A stretch of DNA of 39,620 bases from Acidimicrobiia bacterium (GTDB lineage: Bacteria > Actinomycetota > Acidimicrobiia > Spongiisociales > Spongiisociaceae), in assembly GCA_021296345.1 (NCBI GenBank), contig JAGWAN010000016.1, forward strand, positions 1 to 39,620, read 5' to 3'. Shown here piece after piece: positions 30,524 through 38,503 of this stretch; position 1 is the stretch's first letter, and the number at the start of each line of letters is the position of its first letter. The notes under the pieces are model-generated. The model had not been told where the DNA came from. It did no database searches and saw only the letters and a program-made list of their open reading frames with translations. Position numbers and translations under genes: made by a program.

Positions 30524-31525
30524 GTGAGACGATCTGCAGTCGCGGCAATGGCAGTGGTCCTTGGTCTGGTGGTGGCCTCCTGCGCGGGAGGGGACGAGAC
30601 GGTAACGGTGTACTCGGGTCGCACCGAGAACCTGATCGGGCCGATCCTCGAGGACTTCACCGAAGCCACCGGAATCGAGGTGGAGGTCCGCTACGGGCAG
30701 TCGGCCGACCTGGCCCTCCTCATCGACCAGGAAGGCGACCGGAGCCCGGCGGATATCTTCATCTCGCAGAGTCCTGGTGCCGTAGGGTTCCTAGCCGGCA
30801 AGGGCAAGCTCCGACCCATCGGCGAAGACGTCCTCGGATTGGTTCCCGGGGAATTCCGCAACGCCAACGGGATGTGGGTCGGCATATCGGGCCGGGTGCG
30901 GGTAATCGTCTACAACCGGGAACTGGTGGACCCTTCCGAGTTGCCGGCATCCGTCTTCGAACTGACCGAGGAGCGGTTCCGCGACCGGGTCGCGGTAGCA
31001 CCGGCGAACGGTTCGTTCCAGGACTTCGTCACCGCCATGAGGGAGACCCACGGCGACAACGCAACCCTCGCCTGGCTTGAAGGACTGGTGGCCAACGATG
31101 CCCGCACCTACGCCAGCAACACCTCGATCGTCCAAGCCGTGGGCCGGGGCGACGTACCGATGGGCCTCGTCAACCACTACTACAACTTCAGGGCCAAGGC
31201 CGAGGATCCTGGTGTCGCTTCGGAGAACTACTACTTCCCCGACCGTGACATCGGCTCCCTTATGATCGTCACGGCGATCGGCGTACTCTCCACCAGCGAC
31301 GTCCCCGAACTGGCCGATCAACTCGTCGAGTTCATGCTCGGCGAGGCGCAACGTTTCTACAGCGAGAAGACGTTCGAGTACCCCTTGGCGGCCGGTGTGG
31401 CACCATCCTCCGTACTGCCACCTCTCTCGGGCGTAGGTGTAGCCACCTACGATTTCGATCGGCTCGGAGGCGGGCTGGAGCGGACCAAGGAACTGATCGA
31501 TGAAAGCGGGCTCGAGTCCTCCTGA
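30524..31525 (+). CDS. iron(III)-type ABC transporter substrate-binding lipoprotein (FbpA/FutA-like)
   Basis: A 333-aa periplasmic-type binding protein. The lipobox is VVASC with lipidated Cys20. The fold starts with VTVYSGRTENLIGPILEDFT, the typical opening of the Fe(3+)-binding FbpA/FutA family, and the adjacent tyrosines Tyr219-Tyr220 in NHYYNF match the paired iron-binding tyrosines of FbpA. GTG 30524 has an AAGGGAC site about 7 nt upstream; codons before it are the leader. The palindromes around its promoter fit metal-dependent repression. The permease gene begins 26 bases inside its 3' end. Confidence 0.88.
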   Translation: MRRSAVAAMAVVLGLVVASCAGGDETVTVYSGRTENLIGPILEDFTEATGIEVEVRYGQSADLALLIDQEGDRSPADIFISQSPGAVGFLAGKGKLRPIGEDVLGLVPGEFRNANGMWVGISGRVRVIVYNRELVDPSELPASVFELTEERFRDRVAVAPANGSFQDFVTAMRETHGDNATLAWLEGLVANDARTYASNTSIVQAVGRGDVPMGLVNHYYNFRAKAEDPGVASENYYFPDRDIGSLMIVTAIGVLSTSDVPELADQLVEFMLGEAQRFYSEKTFEYPLAAGVAPSSVLPPLSGVGVATYDFDRLGGGLERTKELIDESGLESS

Positions 31526-33098
31526 CACGACGGCTTCGGCCGTAGCGCGGCGTCGGAAGCACCACCCCGGTCTCCTGTTCGCGGTGGCCGTACTGGGCCT
31601 TCTCTTCCTATGCCCGGTCGGTTACCTGGCGTGGGGAACCCTGAGCCTCGGAGGGGACTTCTGGGCGACCGTCGCCAGCGAGCGCACCCTGCGGCCCCTG
31701 CTTAACTCCCTGCTGATTGCTTCCGCTACGGCTGTAGCGTGCATGTTCCTCGGAACGACCCTTGCCTGGCTCGTGGCCCGGACCGACCTGGTAGCAAGAC
31801 GGTTCTGGCGAGTGGTGCTGCCGCTACCGCTGGTCATTCCCTCTTTCGTAGGCGCAACCGCCTTACTGTCGGCCTTCGGTCAGGGGGGATTGGTGCCTTT
31901 CCTCCCCAGGATCGAAGGGTTCTGGGGAGCATTCATCGTCCTGACCGCCCTCAGCTATCCCTACGTCTACCTCCCCGTTCTGGCTCGGCTCTCCACCACG
32001 GTCCCGACGCTGGAAGAGGCGGCGCGGCTCTTGGGCAGCCACACCGGACGTACGCTGACCCGGGTGGTTCTACCGCATATACGCGACTCTGTGGCCGCCG
32101 GAACGATGCTGGTGTTCCTCTACGGACTCAGCGACTTCGGTGCGGCGGCGCTGATGCGCTACGACACCATAACCCGGGCCATCTACTCCTCTCGCCTGTT
32201 CGACCGCGCCACCTCTCTGACGCTCGGGCTGGTGCTGGCCGTGCTGGCACTGATCGTGGCGCTGATCGAGCGGGCAGCCACACCGGACCGTCGACCCGGG
32301 AAGGGAATCGGGAGGGTGCAGGTGCAGTACCGGTTACGCAGGTCTTCGGTCCCCGCCGCAGTGCTCGCGAGCGGAGTGGTCGGGTTGGCCCTGGTAGCCC
32401 CCGTAGCGGTATTCATGCTTTGGGTGATCCGCGGCTCGACCACGGTGGGAGTCGGCTACTCGGGCATCGGGGATGGGCTCGGTTTCCTCATCGGACCCAT
32501 CCTCAACTCGGCCGTCGCGGCGGTCGCCGCCGGTGTGTGCGCAGTGGCCGTCACGCTCCCCGTGGCGTACGCGGTCGCGAGGCGGCGGAACTGGTTGTCT
32601 CACGCAGCCGCCGCTTCGGTGACCTCCGTGTTCGCTCTGCCCGGGCTGGTAGTGGCGCTGGCGGTCGTCTTCTGGGCCATCCAGGCGCCCCGTCCACTGG
32701 CGGCTGTATACCAGACGTTCCCCTTGCTGGTGCTGGCCTACGTGCTCCACTTCGGCGCCCAGTCGATGAGAGCTTCCCAGGCGGCGATCAGCGACGTGCC
32801 CCTGCGCTACGAAGACGCTGCTCGCACTCTCGGAGTGACCGCCCGCCGCCGTTTCTTAACCATCGACCTTCCGCTGGTAATGCCCGGCCTGGTAACCGGA
32901 GGAGGCCTGGTCCTACTGTCCACCCTCAAGGAACTGCCGGCCACACTGCTACTCGCCCCGATCGGGTTCGAGACGCTGGCCACGAGGATATGGAATGCAG
33001 CTGAAGACGGGTTCTTCGCCGAGGTGGGCATCACGTCGCTGGTCCTCATCCTGCTGTCGGGACTCCTCACATGGATATTCGTGCTCCGTCGCGAGTAG
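31500..33098 (+). CDS. iron(III)-type ABC transporter permease (FbpB-like, fused two-domain)
   Basis: A 532-aa inner-membrane permease containing two BPD_transp_1 units, about twelve helices in total. Both EAA-loop motifs are visible: EEAARLLGSHTGRTLTRVVL in the first half and EDAARTLGVTARRRFLTIDL in the second. This layout is standard for FbpB/thiamine-type permeases. ATG 31500 lies within the 3' end of the binding-protein gene with an AAGGAAC site upstream, giving a 26-base overlap and translational coupling. The usual ATPase gene (FbpC) does not follow: a 500-bp non-coding region and an unrelated gene come next. The system must borrow an ATPase from elsewhere or be incomplete. Confidence 0.9.
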   Translation: MKAGSSPPDTTASAVARRRKHHPGLLFAVAVLGLLFLCPVGYLAWGTLSLGGDFWATVASERTLRPLLNSLLIASATAVACMFLGTTLAWLVARTDLVARRFWRVVLPLPLVIPSFVGATALLSAFGQGGLVPFLPRIEGFWGAFIVLTALSYPYVYLPVLARLSTTVPTLEEAARLLGSHTGRTLTRVVLPHIRDSVAAGTMLVFLYGLSDFGAAALMRYDTITRAIYSSRLFDRATSLTLGLVLAVLALIVALIERAATPDRRPGKGIGRVQVQYRLRRSSVPAAVLASGVVGLALVAPVAVFMLWVIRGSTTVGVGYSGIGDGLGFLIGPILNSAVAAVAAGVCAVAVTLPVAYAVARRRNWLSHAAAASVTSVFALPGLVVALAVVFWAIQAPRPLAAVYQTFPLLVLAYVLHFGAQSMRASQAAISDVPLRYEDAARTLGVTARRRFLTIDLPLVMPGLVTGGGLVLLSTLKELPATLLLAPIGFETLATRIWNAAEDGFFAEVGITSLVLILLSGLLTWIFVLRRE

Positions 33099-33154
33099 AA
33101 GGTGTGACGACTGGTCTCCTGGCAGTGCTGCTGTCTCAGCGCCTGATAACTACC

Positions 33155-33176
33155 CCGGCCATCACACCGAGGCCGG
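33155..33176 (+). terminator. hairpin after the iron-type permease gene
   Basis: A 6-bp CCGGCC/GGCCGG stem with a 10-nt loop, 57 bp after the permease stop and 20 bp before the next promoter. No T-tract follows, so termination is plausible but unproven. Confidence 0.35.
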
Positions 33177-33195
33177 AACAGACTCGGCTCCCACC

Positions 33196-33224
33196 TTGAC
33201 ATCAACAGGGGTGGCTGCAAGCAT
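33196..33224 (+). promoter_or_regulatory. promoter of the SAM-riboswitch transcript
   Basis: TTGACA (33196-33201) is a perfect -35 box. At 17-bp spacing lies AAGCAT (33219-33224), a weak -10 box. A start near 33231 would place the riboswitch at the very 5' end of the RNA. Confidence 0.45.
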
Positions 33225-33237
33225 TTCCGTCAACAAC

Positions 33238-33322
33238 GCGCTTATCAAGAGCGGTGGAGGGACAGGCCCTGCGAAACCGCGGCAACCGATCCGTTCGGTG
33301 CCAATGCCTGATCGATGAGGCA
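33238..33322 (+). promoter_or_regulatory. SAM-I (S-box) riboswitch
   Basis: The conserved S-box core is present almost letter for letter. CTTATCAAGAG is at 33241-33251, then GGTGGAGGGA, GGCCCTGCGAAACC, GGCAACC and GGTGCCAATGCC. P1 closes between CTTATC (33241-33246) and GATGAG (33314-33319). It senses S-adenosylmethionine and usually represses methionine or sulfur genes. The downstream hairpin TGTCGG/CCGACA (33342-33372, with inner CGCTC/GAGCG) ends at the ribosome site of a short upstream ORF, suggesting translational control. Confidence 0.92.
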
Positions 33323-33341
33323 GCCTGCGGCGGAACTCCGC

Positions 33342-33378
33342 TGTCGGCGCTCACTTGGAGCGCGTACCGACAAAGGAG
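33342..33378 (+). promoter_or_regulatory. riboswitch expression-platform hairpin abutting the uORF ribosome site
   Basis: An outer stem TGTCGG (33342-33347) pairs with CCGACA (33367-33372), enclosing an inner CGCTC/GAGCG stem. The Shine-Dalgarno AAAGGAG (33372-33378) begins at the last paired base. Alternative pairing with the aptamer's 3' arm could expose or hide this site; that switch is inferred, not demonstrated. Confidence 0.45.
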
Positions 33379-33387
33379 AACGCCATC

Positions 33388-33507
33388 ATGACCCTGTATG
33401 GAACCCACTGCCCCGCCTCGGCGGTTGGCGCCTTCCGTATTCCCATCGCTCCGGTGTGTCCGTGCTCTCGGGTGAGTAGCGCGAGACGACCCGGCTTGTC
33501 TCGCTGA
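33388..33507 (+). CDS. 39-codon upstream ORF, putative cysteine-containing leader peptide
   Basis: A short frame with a very good AAAGGAG site 9 nt before its ATG, between the SAM riboswitch and the OsmC-family gene. The peptide has Cys at positions 8, 24 and 26 and ends in the basic stretch SSARRPGLSR. The Cys codons TGT (33457-33459) and TGC (33463-33465) lie exactly at the 5' base of a 10-bp stem formed by 33465-33474 and 33515-33524. A ribosome waiting for Cys-tRNA would therefore disturb that stem. This layout is typical of an attenuation-type leader. It could also be a small functional protein; no family is recognised. Confidence 0.55.
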   Translation: MTLYGTHCPASAVGAFRIPIAPVCPCSRVSSARRPGLSR

Positions 33508-33524
33508 TCGCCACCGCCCGAGAG
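33465..33524 (+). promoter_or_regulatory. nested stem-loop overlapping the end of the leader ORF
   Basis: Outer stem CTCTCGGGTG/CGCCCGAGAG (10 bp with one G-U) at 33465-33474 and 33515-33524; inner stem GCGAGAC/GTCTCGC (7 bp) at 33481-33487 and 33498-33504. It covers the last codons and stop of the leader ORF. There is no T-tract, so it may act as a translation-dependent or Rho-dependent control element. Confidence 0.5.
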
Positions 33525-33604
33525 CGAGGAACGGCGTCAGCAACCAGCCCGATCGGGAACCGCTACGCGGATCCCGGACAGATCGACAACGAAAGGGTCA
33601 TCGA

Positions 33605-34126
33605 ATGACTACCAAGACCGAACAGCAACTCAATGACGTGAACCTCGAAGCGGTCGGCGCCCTCGTCGCCGCCGTGGCGGACGACCCGGAGCAGGGCCAG
33701 ACCGAGTGGCAGGCCACCGTGACCTGGAACGGCGCCTTCCGTTCAGAGGTCTCGATCAGGGACTTCGACCCCATCCCGTCCGATGAGCCGGCGGGGCTCG
33801 GCGGCTCCGACACCGCCCCCAACCCGGTAGAGCAGGTGCTCGGAGCGCTGGGCAACTGCTTGGCGGTGGGGTACGCCGCCAACGCCAGTGCCGCCGGAGT
33901 CGAGATCGAGGATCTCAAGATCGAACTCAGCGGGGATCTAGACTTGCAGACCTTCCTGGGCCTCAAGCCCGGCCACGCCGGCTACGGAGGCCTGTCGGTG
34001 AAAGTCCACCTGGACTCCGACGCCACGGAGGAGCAACTTGCAGCCCTCCACGACAAGGTCGTCAGCAGCTCGCCTGTCGGTCACACGCTCAGCAACCCGG
34101 TACCGCTGAACATCGAACTGGCCTGA
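33605..34126 (+). CDS. OsmC-family protein under SAM-I riboswitch control
   Basis: A 173-aa OsmC/Ohr-fold protein. The N-terminal strand block WQATVTWNGAFRSE and the helix motif LGNCLAVGYAANA, with the family's first cysteine at 85, are clear. Where peroxidatic OsmC/Ohr proteins carry a second cysteine, this one reads VSSSPVGHTLSNPV, with serines at 154-156. Disulfide-based peroxidase chemistry is thus unlikely. ATG 33605 follows GAAAGGG. Its leader contains a SAM riboswitch and a Cys-codon ORF, which suggests a role in sulfur metabolism, for example handling reactive sulfur species, rather than general oxidative stress (inference). A large hairpin follows the stop. Confidence 0.87.
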   Translation: MTTKTEQQLNDVNLEAVGALVAAVADDPEQGQTEWQATVTWNGAFRSEVSIRDFDPIPSDEPAGLGGSDTAPNPVEQVLGALGNCLAVGYAANASAAGVEIEDLKIELSGDLDLQTFLGLKPGHAGYGGLSVKVHLDSDATEEQLAALHDKVVSSSPVGHTLSNPVPLNIELA

Positions 34127-34147
34127 GAAACGATCGTCGCGGCGGAC

Positions 34148-34203
34148 CCGCTCCGGCTTCCCGGATCTCCTGCATGGTGGGGGAACTGCCGGATCCGGAG
34201 CGG
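34148..34203. terminator. large stem-loop between convergent genes, bidirectional terminator candidate
   Basis: CCGCTCCGG (34148-34156) pairs perfectly with CCGGAGCGG (34195-34203), with additional pairing outside (GGC..GGACC/GGGCCCC..GCC). It sits between the convergent OsmC-family gene and the 123-aa protein gene. No T-tract is visible in either direction. Confidence 0.5.
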
Positions 34204-34243
34204 GCCCCGCGCCTATCGACCTAGTAGGGCGGGACTAGGACCC

Positions 34244-34615
34244 TCAGCCTCGAAGCGCGGGGCTTGCGGGATAGTCCTCGGGTTTCCCCGTGTCTTTCGG
34301 CTGGATCACGAAGTCCCGACGATCGCGGTAGAGGCGGGCACGGTTGAGCACATAGTTGACTCCCGGTTGGATGGCGTCCCAGTGGGTCATCAGCCAGTAC
34401 TTGTGGTCACCGAGGAACAGATAGGTGTTCTTCATACGAAAGAAACGGCCGGATACGCCCTCCCCCGCCCGGAACCGCTCGCAGACCGCCTCCAGTAACT
34501 CCTGCCGGCTGTCCTTCTCGGAAAGCACGTACTCGTGAGGCCAGGTGTCCCGGTACGTGACAGCCTCCCTCCACGTCGCACGGTGGATGAGTTCGGTCAA
34601 CTTTGTTGCCTTCAC
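34244..34615 (-). CDS. conserved-looking hypothetical protein, 123 aa
   Basis: I do not recognise a family. The protein is soluble and rich in aromatic and charged residues (WREAVTYRDTWPHEYVLSEK, then MKNTYLFLGDHKYWLMTHWD). Composition and codon usage are gene-like. The GTG at 34615 has AGGGAG 9 nt upstream. It follows two very small genes on the same strand after 71 bp and may form a three-gene unit with them. The Trp/Tyr/His-rich centre could hint at nucleic-acid or nucleotide binding, but that is speculation. Confidence 0.75.
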   Translation of the reverse strand: MKATKLTELIHRATWREAVTYRDTWPHEYVLSEKDSRQELLEAVCERFRAGEGVSGRFFRMKNTYLFLGDHKYWLMTHWDAIQPGVNYVLNRARLYRDRRDFVIQPKDTGKPEDYPASPALRG

Positions 34616-34686
34616 CTCGAATCACTCCCTGCTGGTTGCCCCACTGCGGTTGCGCTCTTCAATCAGAGCCGGAACGCGTCTCTGCC

Positions 34687-34809
34687 CTACCTGTTGTACC
34701 GGCGGATGACCCAGCCTACGAAGGCGAAGGTGAACCCCGCAGCGGGGTTCGCGCCGATGCTCGCCAGGACCAGGCCGTAGACAACGATCAACGTTCCGAG
34801 GGTCCTCAT
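34687..34809 (-). CDS. predicted 40-aa small membrane protein
   Basis: A short protein with two hydrophobic stretches (LGTLIVVYGLVLASIGA and GFTFAFVGWVI) separated by NPAA, ending in the basic RRYNR; it could form a helical hairpin. Its ATG overlaps the stop of the upstream 36-codon frame (ATGA), the same coupling used by the large genes of this genome, which supports both being real. No family recognised. Confidence 0.55.
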   Translation of the reverse strand: MRTLGTLIVVYGLVLASIGANPAAGFTFAFVGWVIRRYNR

Positions 34810-34916
34810 CGGACCGTCTCGTATGAGGTCCGGCGGTCGTAGCCCGCCAAACGTATCTCGCGCATGACTCCGGGATGTTCCTGCACCCGTCGAACTCCTG
34901 CGCGCCTCTCTTCCAT
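34806..34916 (-). CDS. predicted 36-aa basic small protein
   Basis: A highly charged short protein beginning MEERRAGVRRVQEHPG and ending SYETVR. A strong GGAGGAG ribosome site lies 5 nt before the ATG at 34916, and its TGA overlaps the ATG of the 40-aa membrane protein gene. It may be the first gene of a three-gene minus-strand unit. The in-frame region upstream is open, but the ribosome site argues for this start. Function unknown. Confidence 0.5.
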   Translation of the reverse strand: MEERRAGVRRVQEHPGVMREIRLAGYDRRTSYETVR

Positions 34917-35104
34917 GCGATCTCCTCCGGGATGGAACATACCCAGACCCTGTGACACATCCCGCGCCACCCCTATTCCCGACCCGGGCCGGAACACGCG
35001 CGCCTGCTCCTTCACTGACCGTCGCGCATCCGGAGAACAGGGTTCAGGGATACGTTGGGTAGTGTGACGGTCTTCATCTTGCACGATGGGAGTCGGCTAG
35101 TCGG

Positions 35105-36727
35105 ATGGTGAAACGGCTTAAGTACTGGGGGTGGGGCTACGAGGGGGATGGCCTCTCGGCGTCCGACCGGGATGCGCTGCTCGCAACATTCGCCGGCGAA
35201 TACGGGATAACCGGATCCGGCGAAGGGGCGATACCCGGGCTCGACGACATATCGCTCCCCCCGCCCCGCCTGGCGCCGCCCGCCGGCCTCGCTCCACTTT
35301 GCACGCAGGAACCGTACGAGCGGGCGCTGCATAGCTTCGGGCAGTCCCAGCCCGACTCGATCAGGATCTTCTCCCGGGACTTTGCCCATGCTCCCGATGT
35401 GGTCGCATACCCTCGGAACGAGGCCGACGTGGCGGCCTTGCTGGACTGGGCGGAGTCGGAGGGGGCTGCTCTCATCCCGTTCGGAGGTGGTTCGTCTGTG
35501 GTGGGCGGGGTGACACCGGACGTGGCCGACGGTTTCGCCGGAGTCGTCACGCTGGACATGAGCCGTATGAACCGGGTTCTCGAGGTGGACACGCTGTCAC
35601 GAGCGGCCCGCATCCAGGGTGGGGCGCGCGGACCCGAACTCGAGGCCGCCCTCAAACCGCACGGGGTGACGCTCCGGCACTTCCCCCAGTCCTTCCAGCA
35701 CTCCACCTTGGGTGGTTGGATCGCCACCCGGTCGGGAGGCCACTTCGCAACCCTGTACACCCACATCGACGACTTAGTCGAGAACGTCAGCATGGTCACA
35801 CCTGCAGGGCGGATGGAGTCGCTGCGGCTGCCCGGGTCGGGGGCCGGTCCGAGCCCCGACCGGCTGCTAATCGGATCCGAGGGATCGCTCGGGATAATCA
35901 CCGAAGCCTGGGTGAGGGTCCAGGGGCGGGTGAGGTTCAAGGCGACGGCCGGCTTCCGCTTCCCCGAATTCGTCCAAGCCGCAGGGGCCGTGCGGGCGAT
36001 CGCTCAGGCCGGCCTGTTCCCCGCCAACGTGAGGATCGTGGACGGGGTGGAACTGGCTGTGAACGGGGCCGGGGACGGTTCGTTCACCCTGATGGTGGTC
36101 TCCTTCGAGTCGGCCGACCGTCCCGTCGACACGTGGATGGACCTAGCCGAGGAATGCGCCCTGAGCCACGGTGGCGGTCCGGATGCCGACTGGCGCACCA
36201 ACCCGAACGCCCACTTGGCGGGCGCGGCGGGCGCATGGCGTGAGGCATTCATCAGAATGCCCTACAACCGGGAGGTACTCACGCCGCTGGGCATCATCTC
36301 GGACACCTTCGAGTCGGCGATCACCTGGGACCGCTTCGAGGCGTTCTACCACAATGTCCGGAGAGCCACCCACGATGCCATCCGCGAGGCGACCGGCCGG
36401 GAGGGCGCCGTGTCGTGCCGGTTCAGCCACGCCTATCCGGACGGTCCCGCCCCCTACTTCGCCTTCCACTGCGCCGCGGATCCGGGCTCGATGCTGGAGC
36501 AGTGGTGGGAGATCAAGCGCGCCGTCTCCGACGCGGTGATCGACAACGGCGGCACCATCACCCACCACCACGCCGTCGGCCGGGATCACCAGCCGTGGTA
36601 CGAGCGGCAGCGACCTCCTCTGTTCGGCGACGTGCTGGCTCGCGCCAAGACACATTTGGACCCGAATGGAATCCTCAACCCCGGAGTTCTCGTGCCCCGG
36701 GAGCGGAGTCCTCTACCCACCGCTTAG
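35105..36727 (+). CDS. FAD-binding oxidase/alkyldihydroxyacetonephosphate-synthase-like protein
   Basis: A 540-aa flavoprotein of the VAO/PCMH family closest to alkyl-DHAP synthases. The N terminus begins VKRLKYWGWG, as in that family. FAD-binding blocks are IPFGGGSSVVGGV, then HFPQSFQHSTLGGWIATRSGGHFAT and GSEGSLGIITEAWVRVQ. The C-terminal THHHAVGRDHQPW histidine cluster and LDPNGILNPGVL ending are also typical; the HHH motif is part of the active site in the eukaryotic enzyme. Bacterial homologues may make ether lipids or oxidise hydroxy acids, and the genomic context does not decide. ATG 35105; no clear ribosome site. Confidence 0.88.
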   Translation: MVKRLKYWGWGYEGDGLSASDRDALLATFAGEYGITGSGEGAIPGLDDISLPPPRLAPPAGLAPLCTQEPYERALHSFGQSQPDSIRIFSRDFAHAPDVVAYPRNEADVAALLDWAESEGAALIPFGGGSSVVGGVTPDVADGFAGVVTLDMSRMNRVLEVDTLSRAARIQGGARGPELEAALKPHGVTLRHFPQSFQHSTLGGWIATRSGGHFATLYTHIDDLVENVSMVTPAGRMESLRLPGSGAGPSPDRLLIGSEGSLGIITEAWVRVQGRVRFKATAGFRFPEFVQAAGAVRAIAQAGLFPANVRIVDGVELAVNGAGDGSFTLMVVSFESADRPVDTWMDLAEECALSHGGGPDADWRTNPNAHLAGAAGAWREAFIRMPYNREVLTPLGIISDTFESAITWDRFEAFYHNVRRATHDAIREATGREGAVSCRFSHAYPDGPAPYFAFHCAADPGSMLEQWWEIKRAVSDAVIDNGGTITHHHAVGRDHQPWYERQRPPLFGDVLARAKTHLDPNGILNPGVLVPRERSPLPTA

Positions 36728-36730
36728 GCG

Positions 36731-36749
36731 CTCCTGACCAGCGCAGGAG
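36731..36749. terminator. hairpin between convergent genes
   Basis: A 6-bp perfect stem CTCCTG/CAGGAG with a 7-nt loop in the 38-bp space between the convergent flavoprotein and ABC ATPase genes. Symmetric use as a terminator is plausible, although there is no T-tract. Confidence 0.4.
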
Positions 36750-36765
36750 GAACGACGCCGGTTCG

Positions 36766-38295
36766 CTAGCCCTCCGAGACGCCGGCCATCAGAAGGCCCA
36801 GACGCTGGACCGTCGCTTCCTCCTGAGCCAGGGTTCCCATGATCCGGCCCTCGAACATCACGGCTATCCGGTCCGAGAGGCCGATCACCTCGTCCAGATC
36901 CTCCGAGATCAGCAGGATGGCGGTCCCGTTGGCGCGCTGGTCCATCAGGACCGAGTGGATGTACTCGGCTGCCCCGATGTCGACCCCTCGCGTGGGCTGG
37001 GAAGCGATCAGAACGTCGGGATCGCCGGAAAGTTCCCGGGCGATGATCAGCTTCTGGATGTTGCCGCCCGACAGGTTGGCGGTGGGCTCGTCCAGCGATG
37101 GGGTCTTGACGGTGAAGCGCCGCACCAGATCCGAGCATCTGGACTCGATCGCCTTGAAGTTCAGGAAGCCTCGCCGGCTGGTCGGCGGGGTGTCGTGGTT
37201 GGTAAGGATGAGGTTCTCGGCCACGCTGAACTCGCCGATGGTGCCGTCCCTCATGCGCTCCTCGGGAATGTAGGCGACCCCCAGGCGGCGTATCTCCTTC
37301 GCGGTCTTGCGAGTGGTGTCGGCGCCGTTCATCACGATGTTGCCCGCAACCACCGGACGCAGACCGGCCATGGCTTCAGCCAACTCACGCTGACCGTTGC
37401 CGGATACGCCGGCGATCCCGACCACCTCGCCGCTGCGGACCTCAAGATCGAAGTCCCTGACCGCAGGCGCGCCGCGGTCGCCGAGCACTTCCAGGCCGCT
37501 GATGGAGATGCGGGGATGGCCGGCCTCCGATTCGCCCCGCGCCGGAGCCAACCGGACCTCCCGTCCGACCATCATATGGGCCAGCTGTTCCCGGCTCGTG
37601 CTGGAGGGAACCGTCCGTCCGGTCACCTGACCGCCCCGCAGGACCGTTATCCGGTCCGAGAGGCTCATGACCTCGTGCAGCTTGTGGGAGATGAACACCA
37701 GGCCACGACCGCCCTTGGTCATCTGGCGCAACGTCAAGAACAGGTCCTCGACCTCGGAGGGTGTGAGCACCGAAGTCGGCTCGTCGAGGATCAGCAGCGA
37801 GACGTCCCGGTAGATGGCCTTCATGATCTCCACCCGCTGGCGTTCCCCCACCGCGAGCTGCCAGATATAGGCCTCCGGGTCGATCTGGAGCCCGTACGTC
37901 TCGGACAGCTCCCGGATCCGTTGGTGGACCGGACCGAGATCCTGCAGGAGACGCCGTGCGGACGGGAGGCCTAAGGCCACGTTCTCGGCGACCGTTAGCG
38001 TCGGTACCAGCATGAAGTGCTGGTGGATCATGCCGATCCCGTGGTCGATGGCGTCCGAGGGGGAACCGATGGCCACCGGCTTCCCTTGCAGGCGTATCTC
38101 CCCCTCGTCGGCTTGGTAGAGGCCATACAGGACATTCATCAGGGTGCTCTTGCCGGCACCGTTCTCACCCAGCAGTGTGTGAACCTCGCCCGGGCGCACA
38201 TCGAAGTCAACCCGATCGTTGGCCACCACGCCCGGAAAGCGTTTGGTGATTCCCTCCATCTCGAGGAGCGGCGCAACACCTGCGGTCGGTTCCAT
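36766..38295 (-). CDS. ABC transporter ATP-binding protein, BMP/nucleoside (YufO-like) or sugar type, two fused NBDs
   Basis: A 509-aa tandem ATPase. The first domain has Walker [10 protein letters not shown], signature [11 protein letters not shown] and Walker [14 protein letters not shown]. The second has a degenerate P-loop [10 protein letters not shown], signature [15 protein letters not shown] and [11 protein letters not shown]. This arrangement is typical of the CUT2/BMP-family ATPases (nucleoside YufO, RbsA). The partner permeases lie upstream on the same strand, so it belongs to an importer of the purine-nucleoside or similar type. ATG 38295 has CGGGG 8 nt upstream, which is supplied by the end of the inserted repeat. 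The repeat separates it from the permease genes. Confidence 0.92.
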   Translation of the reverse strand: MEPTAGVAPLLEMEGITKRFPGVVANDRVDFDVRPGEVHTLLGENGAGKSTLMNVLYGLYQADEGEIRLQGKPVAIGSPSDAIDHGIGMIHQHFMLVPTLTVAENVALGLPSARRLLQDLGPVHQRIRELSETYGLQIDPEAYIWQLAVGERQRVEIMKAIYRDVSLLILDEPTSVLTPSEVEDLFLTLRQMTKGGRGLVFISHKLHEVMSLSDRITVLRGGQVTGRTVPSSTSREQLAHMMVGREVRLAPARGESEAGHPRISISGLEVLGDRGAPAVRDFDLEVRSGEVVGIAGVSGNGQRELAEAMAGLRPVVAGNIVMNGADTTRKTAKEIRRLGVAYIPEERMRDGTIGEFSVAENLILTNHDTPPTSRRGFLNFKAIESRCSDLVRRFTVKTPSLDEPTANLSGGNIQKLIIARELSGDPDVLIASQPTRGVDIGAAEYIHSVLMDQRANGTAILLISEDLDEVIGLSDRIAVMFEGRIMGTLAQEEATVQRLGLLMAGVSEG

Positions 38296-38301
38296 GACTA
38301 G

Positions 38302-38503
38302 CCCCGATCATTCATGGTCGGGGTTTGAAGGGGATCAGGCGCGGCGCTTCGAGTCGCCCGGCCTGGGGTCATAACCATTGGAGAACCCCCCTTTCTTCCT
38401 GAGGCGGCTTCACTGCCAAGGTGAGGTGGGCACGCTTGGCAATGACGAGGTTGAAGTGGCCTGATGCGGATCGGTGTGCTGGGAACATGAATAATCAGGC
38501 CTA
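38302..38503 (+). repeat. dispersed ~203-bp repeat, copy B
   Basis: The second copy of the element at 6107-6309, in the same orientation and about 86% identical. Terminal inverted repeats are better preserved here: GATCATTCATG (38306-38316) against CATGAATAATC (38487-38497). The left end also forms a CCCCGA/TCGGGG hairpin, and an internal TGCCAAG/CTTGGCA stem is present (about 38414-38441). It fills the entire gap between the permease stop and the ATPase start of one transporter operon, with its right edge coinciding with the permease stop codon. Confidence 0.8.
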
